A DNA stretch of 25,027 nt from Alphaproteobacteria bacterium UBA7691 (GTDB lineage: Bacteria; Pseudomonadota; Alphaproteobacteria; Ferrovibrionales; Ferrovibrionaceae). Made by a program: the position numbers and the translations under genes. The notes beneath the pieces were generated by a model that ran no database searches, was not told where the DNA came from, and saw only the letters and a list, made by a program, of their open reading frames with translations. This document shows, piece after piece, positions 23,386 through 25,027 of the stretch. Position 1 is the stretch's first letter; every line of letters begins with the position of its first letter. Location of the stretch: contig DLGP01000004.1 in assembly GCA_002482765.1 (NCBI GenBank), positions 42,194-67,220 of the forward strand, read 5' to 3'.

Positions 23386-24278
23386 GCGATATTACCGAGC
23401 ACGGGCTTTCGCCTTTCCTGGCCGGCTTCCGGCTGGTGGATGTTGTGCTGGAAAACGGCATCCGCATCCGGGCGGCGCTTGGCGGCAGCGGCCCGCCCTT
23501 GCTGCTGCTGCATGGTCATCCGCAAACCCATGCCACCTGGCACAAGATCGCGCCGGCCCTGGCTGAACATTACAGCGTGGTTGCCACCGATCTGCGCGGC
23601 TATGGCGATAGCGCCAAGCCGGATCCGGGAGATTATTCCAAACGCGCCATGGCGGCGGATCAGGTGGCGCTGATGCACCGGCTCGGCCATCAGCAGTTCC
23701 GCGTGGTGGGGCATGATCGCGGCGGCCGTGTGGCGCATCGTATGGCGCTGGATTTTCCCGTCCTGGTGCAGAAGCTGTGCGTGATCGATATCGCGCCCAC
23801 CGCCACGATGTATGCCCGCACCGACAAGACTTTTGCCACGCGCTATTTCTGGTGGTTCTTCCTGATCCAGCCGGCGCCTTTGCCAGAGCGCATGATCGGC
23901 GCCGACCCGGAATTTTTCCTGCGCCACCATATCAACGGCCAGAGCAAGACGCCGGGCGCCACCGGGCCGGAAATTTTCGCCGAATATCTGCGCTGCTACC
24001 GCGACCCGGCGACGATCCATGCCATCTGCGAGGATTACCGCGCCGCCGCCGGCATTGATCTGGAGCATGATGCTGCCGATGCCGAGGCGCGTATCCAGGC
24101 ACCTGTGCTGGCGCTATGGGGCGCCAAGGGTGTGGTCGGCGCGCTCTATGACGTGCTGCAAACCTGGCGCGAGAAAGCTGTGGATGTGCGCGGCCGGGCG
24201 CTACCTTGCGGCCATACCTTGCAGGAAGAACTGCCCGAGGAAACGCTGGCCGAATTGCTGGCCTTTCTGGGTGAATAA
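23382..24278 (+). CDS. Alpha/beta hydrolase of the haloacetate dehalogenase/epoxide hydrolase group
   Basis: This cytoplasmic alpha/beta hydrolase has 298 residues. The oxyanion segment LLLHGHPQTHATW is at 41-53. The nucleophile elbow GHDRGGRVAHR gives Asp112 with Arg113 and Arg116, the arginine pair that binds the carboxylate in fluoroacetate dehalogenases. Asp136 and His278 complete the triad. The cap contains WWFFLIQPAPLPERMI, also typical. In fluoroacetate dehalogenases the fluoride pocket uses a His-Trp pair; here the pair reads Trp157-Trp158, so the His is lost. It may act on another haloacid or epoxide, or have a different job. The ATG overlaps the soxA stop, so expression is tied to the Sox genes. 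Confidence 0.85.
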   Translation: MSDITEHGLSPFLAGFRLVDVVLENGIRIRAALGGSGPPLLLLHGHPQTHATWHKIAPALAEHYSVVATDLRGYGDSAKPDPGDYSKRAMAADQVALMHRLGHQQFRVVGHDRGGRVAHRMALDFPVLVQKLCVIDIAPTATMYARTDKTFATRYFWWFFLIQPAPLPERMIGADPEFFLRHHINGQSKTPGATGPEIFAEYLRCYRDPATIHAICEDYRAAAGIDLEHDAADAEARIQAPVLALWGAKGVVGALYDVLQTWREKAVDVRGRALPCGHTLQEELPEETLAELLAFLGE

Positions 24279-24293
24279 AAAAAGAGGGACGGG

Positions 24294-24902
24294 ATGAAAC
24301 TTTATAATCTGAAAGCCGGGATGAATCCGCGCCGTGTGCGTATTTTCATGGCCGAAAAGGGCCTGCATTGCGAAACCGTGGATATCGACATGGAGGCCGG
24401 CGAGAATCGCCGCCCGGAATTTCTGGCCAAGAATCCGCTCGGCACCCTGCCGGTGCTGGAACTGGATGACGGCACCATCATAGCAGAATCGATGGCGATC
24501 TGCCGTTATCTAGAGGAGTTGCATCCCGAGCCGGCCTTGCTCGGCCGCACTGCCCTGGAGCGCGCCCAGGTGGAAATGTGGAACCGCCGTATGGAACTGG
24601 AAATCCTGGTGCCAACCACCAGCGTGTTCCTGCACACGCATCCATTCTGGGATGGCCGCATCACGCAATATGGCGATTATGGCCAGAGCTGCCGCGACCA
24701 CTTGCTTAAGCGCTTTACCTGGCTGGATGGGGAAATAGCCGGCCGCGACTTCATTGCCGGCAGCAGCTACAGCGTGGCCGATATCACGGTGCAATGCGCA
24801 TTGATCGTGGCCAAGGCCTGCAAGCTGCCGGTGCCGCCGGAACTCGGCAATCTCACAGCCTGGTTCGCCCGCGTCAGCAGCCGGCCGACGGCGCGGGCCT
24901 GA
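24294..24902 (+). CDS. Glutathione S-transferase family protein
   Basis: This cytoplasmic GST-fold protein has 202 residues. The thioredoxin-like N-terminal domain (about 1-80) has MNPRRVRIFMAEKGL and the glutathione-binding KNPLGTLPVLELDDGTIIAESMAICRYLEE (cis-Pro then the Glu-Ser pair; quoted in parts, the key residues being LGTLPVL and ESMAI). An all-helical domain follows, with FIAGSSYSVADITVQ as the usual N-capping box. GAGGGA precedes the ATG, 15 bases after the hydrolase gene. It closes the eight-gene operon and is followed by a palindromic half element. Possible roles are dehalogenation, thiol conjugation or deglutathionylation; none can be chosen from sequence. Confidence 0.92.
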   Translation: MKLYNLKAGMNPRRVRIFMAEKGLHCETVDIDMEAGENRRPEFLAKNPLGTLPVLELDDGTIIAESMAICRYLEELHPEPALLGRTALERAQVEMWNRRMELEILVPTTSVFLHTHPFWDGRITQYGDYGQSCRDHLLKRFTWLDGEIAGRDFIAGSSYSVADITVQCALIVAKACKLPVPPELGNLTAWFARVSSRPTARA

Positions 24903-24935
24903 GTGCGGCGGACGGAGTCCATAGCCAACAAAGGT

Positions 24936-24989
24936 CGTCATGGTACGCGAAGGCGTACCATCCATGTTTTTCTTTAGATCGGGATGACG
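24936..24989 (+). repeat. Palindromic intergenic element C, shortened, with terminator-like left arm
   Basis: The left arm at 24936-24966 matches the left arm of element B except for one base (CCATG instead of CCACG). It is followed by five T residues at 24967-24971, so it probably terminates the Sox operon. Only GATGACG (24983-24989) remains of the right arm. It is a half or internally deleted copy of the same family. Confidence 0.7.
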
Positions 24990-25027
24990 TTTGATTGACT
25001 CGGTTTTGGATTCCCAAACGGGTTTAG

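Noticed and set aside
23382..24278. Calling the alpha/beta hydrolase a fluoroacetate dehalogenase
   Set aside because: The fluoride-stabilising His position is Trp here. Only the broader haloacetate dehalogenase/epoxide hydrolase group is supported.

Overview
The window is GC-rich, densely packed bacterial chromosome. By eye the GC content is in the low to mid 60s percent, not computed. TRAP transporters, periplasmic Tat/Sec redox enzymes, Sox genes, malate synthase G and dispersed CGTCATG...CATGACG palindromes together suggest a metabolically versatile alphaproteobacterium, perhaps Rhodospirillales-like. That placement is inference. I see no rRNA, tRNA, CRISPR array, prophage or insertion sequence, and no gene-free stretch longer than about 240 bases.

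Layout. (1) 138-2042: two convergent LysR-type regulators. The second is divergent from glcB. (2) 2137-4311: glcB, malate synthase G. (3) 4550-11467, minus strand: a tight five-gene operon read from the right as class V aminotransferase (serine-glyoxylate type), class III CoA-transferase, atypical crotonase, GntR/FCD regulator, and a 1005-residue FAD/Fe-S D-2-hydroxyacid dehydrogenase. (4) 11571-14535, minus strand: a DctP-DctQ-DctM TRAP transporter with a hairpin after dctP. (5) 14732-17408, plus strand, divergent from the TRAP genes: a GlcG/HbpS-like protein, a short-chain-fold protein carrying both signature motifs of halohydrin dehalogenases, an ABM-domain monooxygenase and a DAO-type flavoenzyme. 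(6) 17560-18597, minus strand: pyrC. (7) 18784-24902, plus strand: an eight-gene operon of a two-subunit periplasmic molybdenum hydroxylase (isoquinoline 1-oxidoreductase type), soxX, soxY, soxZ, soxA, an alpha/beta hydrolase of the haloacetate dehalogenase family, and a glutathione S-transferase.

How it fits together. Regions 2-5 look like uptake and breakdown of a small organic acid feeding glyoxylate or related 2-oxo/2-hydroxy acids into central metabolism. A near-identical 20-bp sequence (18/20) lies upstream of the aminotransferase operon and in the TRAP/GlcG divergent region, so the operon's own GntR regulator may control all three units. Region 7 is the strangest part: Sox carrier and cytochrome genes are translationally coupled to a molybdenum hydroxylase and to a dehalogenase-family hydrolase. 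soxB, soxC and soxD are absent from the window, and the SoxY C-terminus is not the canonical GGCGG arm. I regard regions 5 and 7 as the best candidates for undescribed biology. The substrates cannot be read from sequence alone.

Palindromic intergenic elements of about 95 bp sit downstream of glcB and of the DAO gene, with a half copy after the GST gene. Each left arm is followed by a T-run, so they probably double as terminators.
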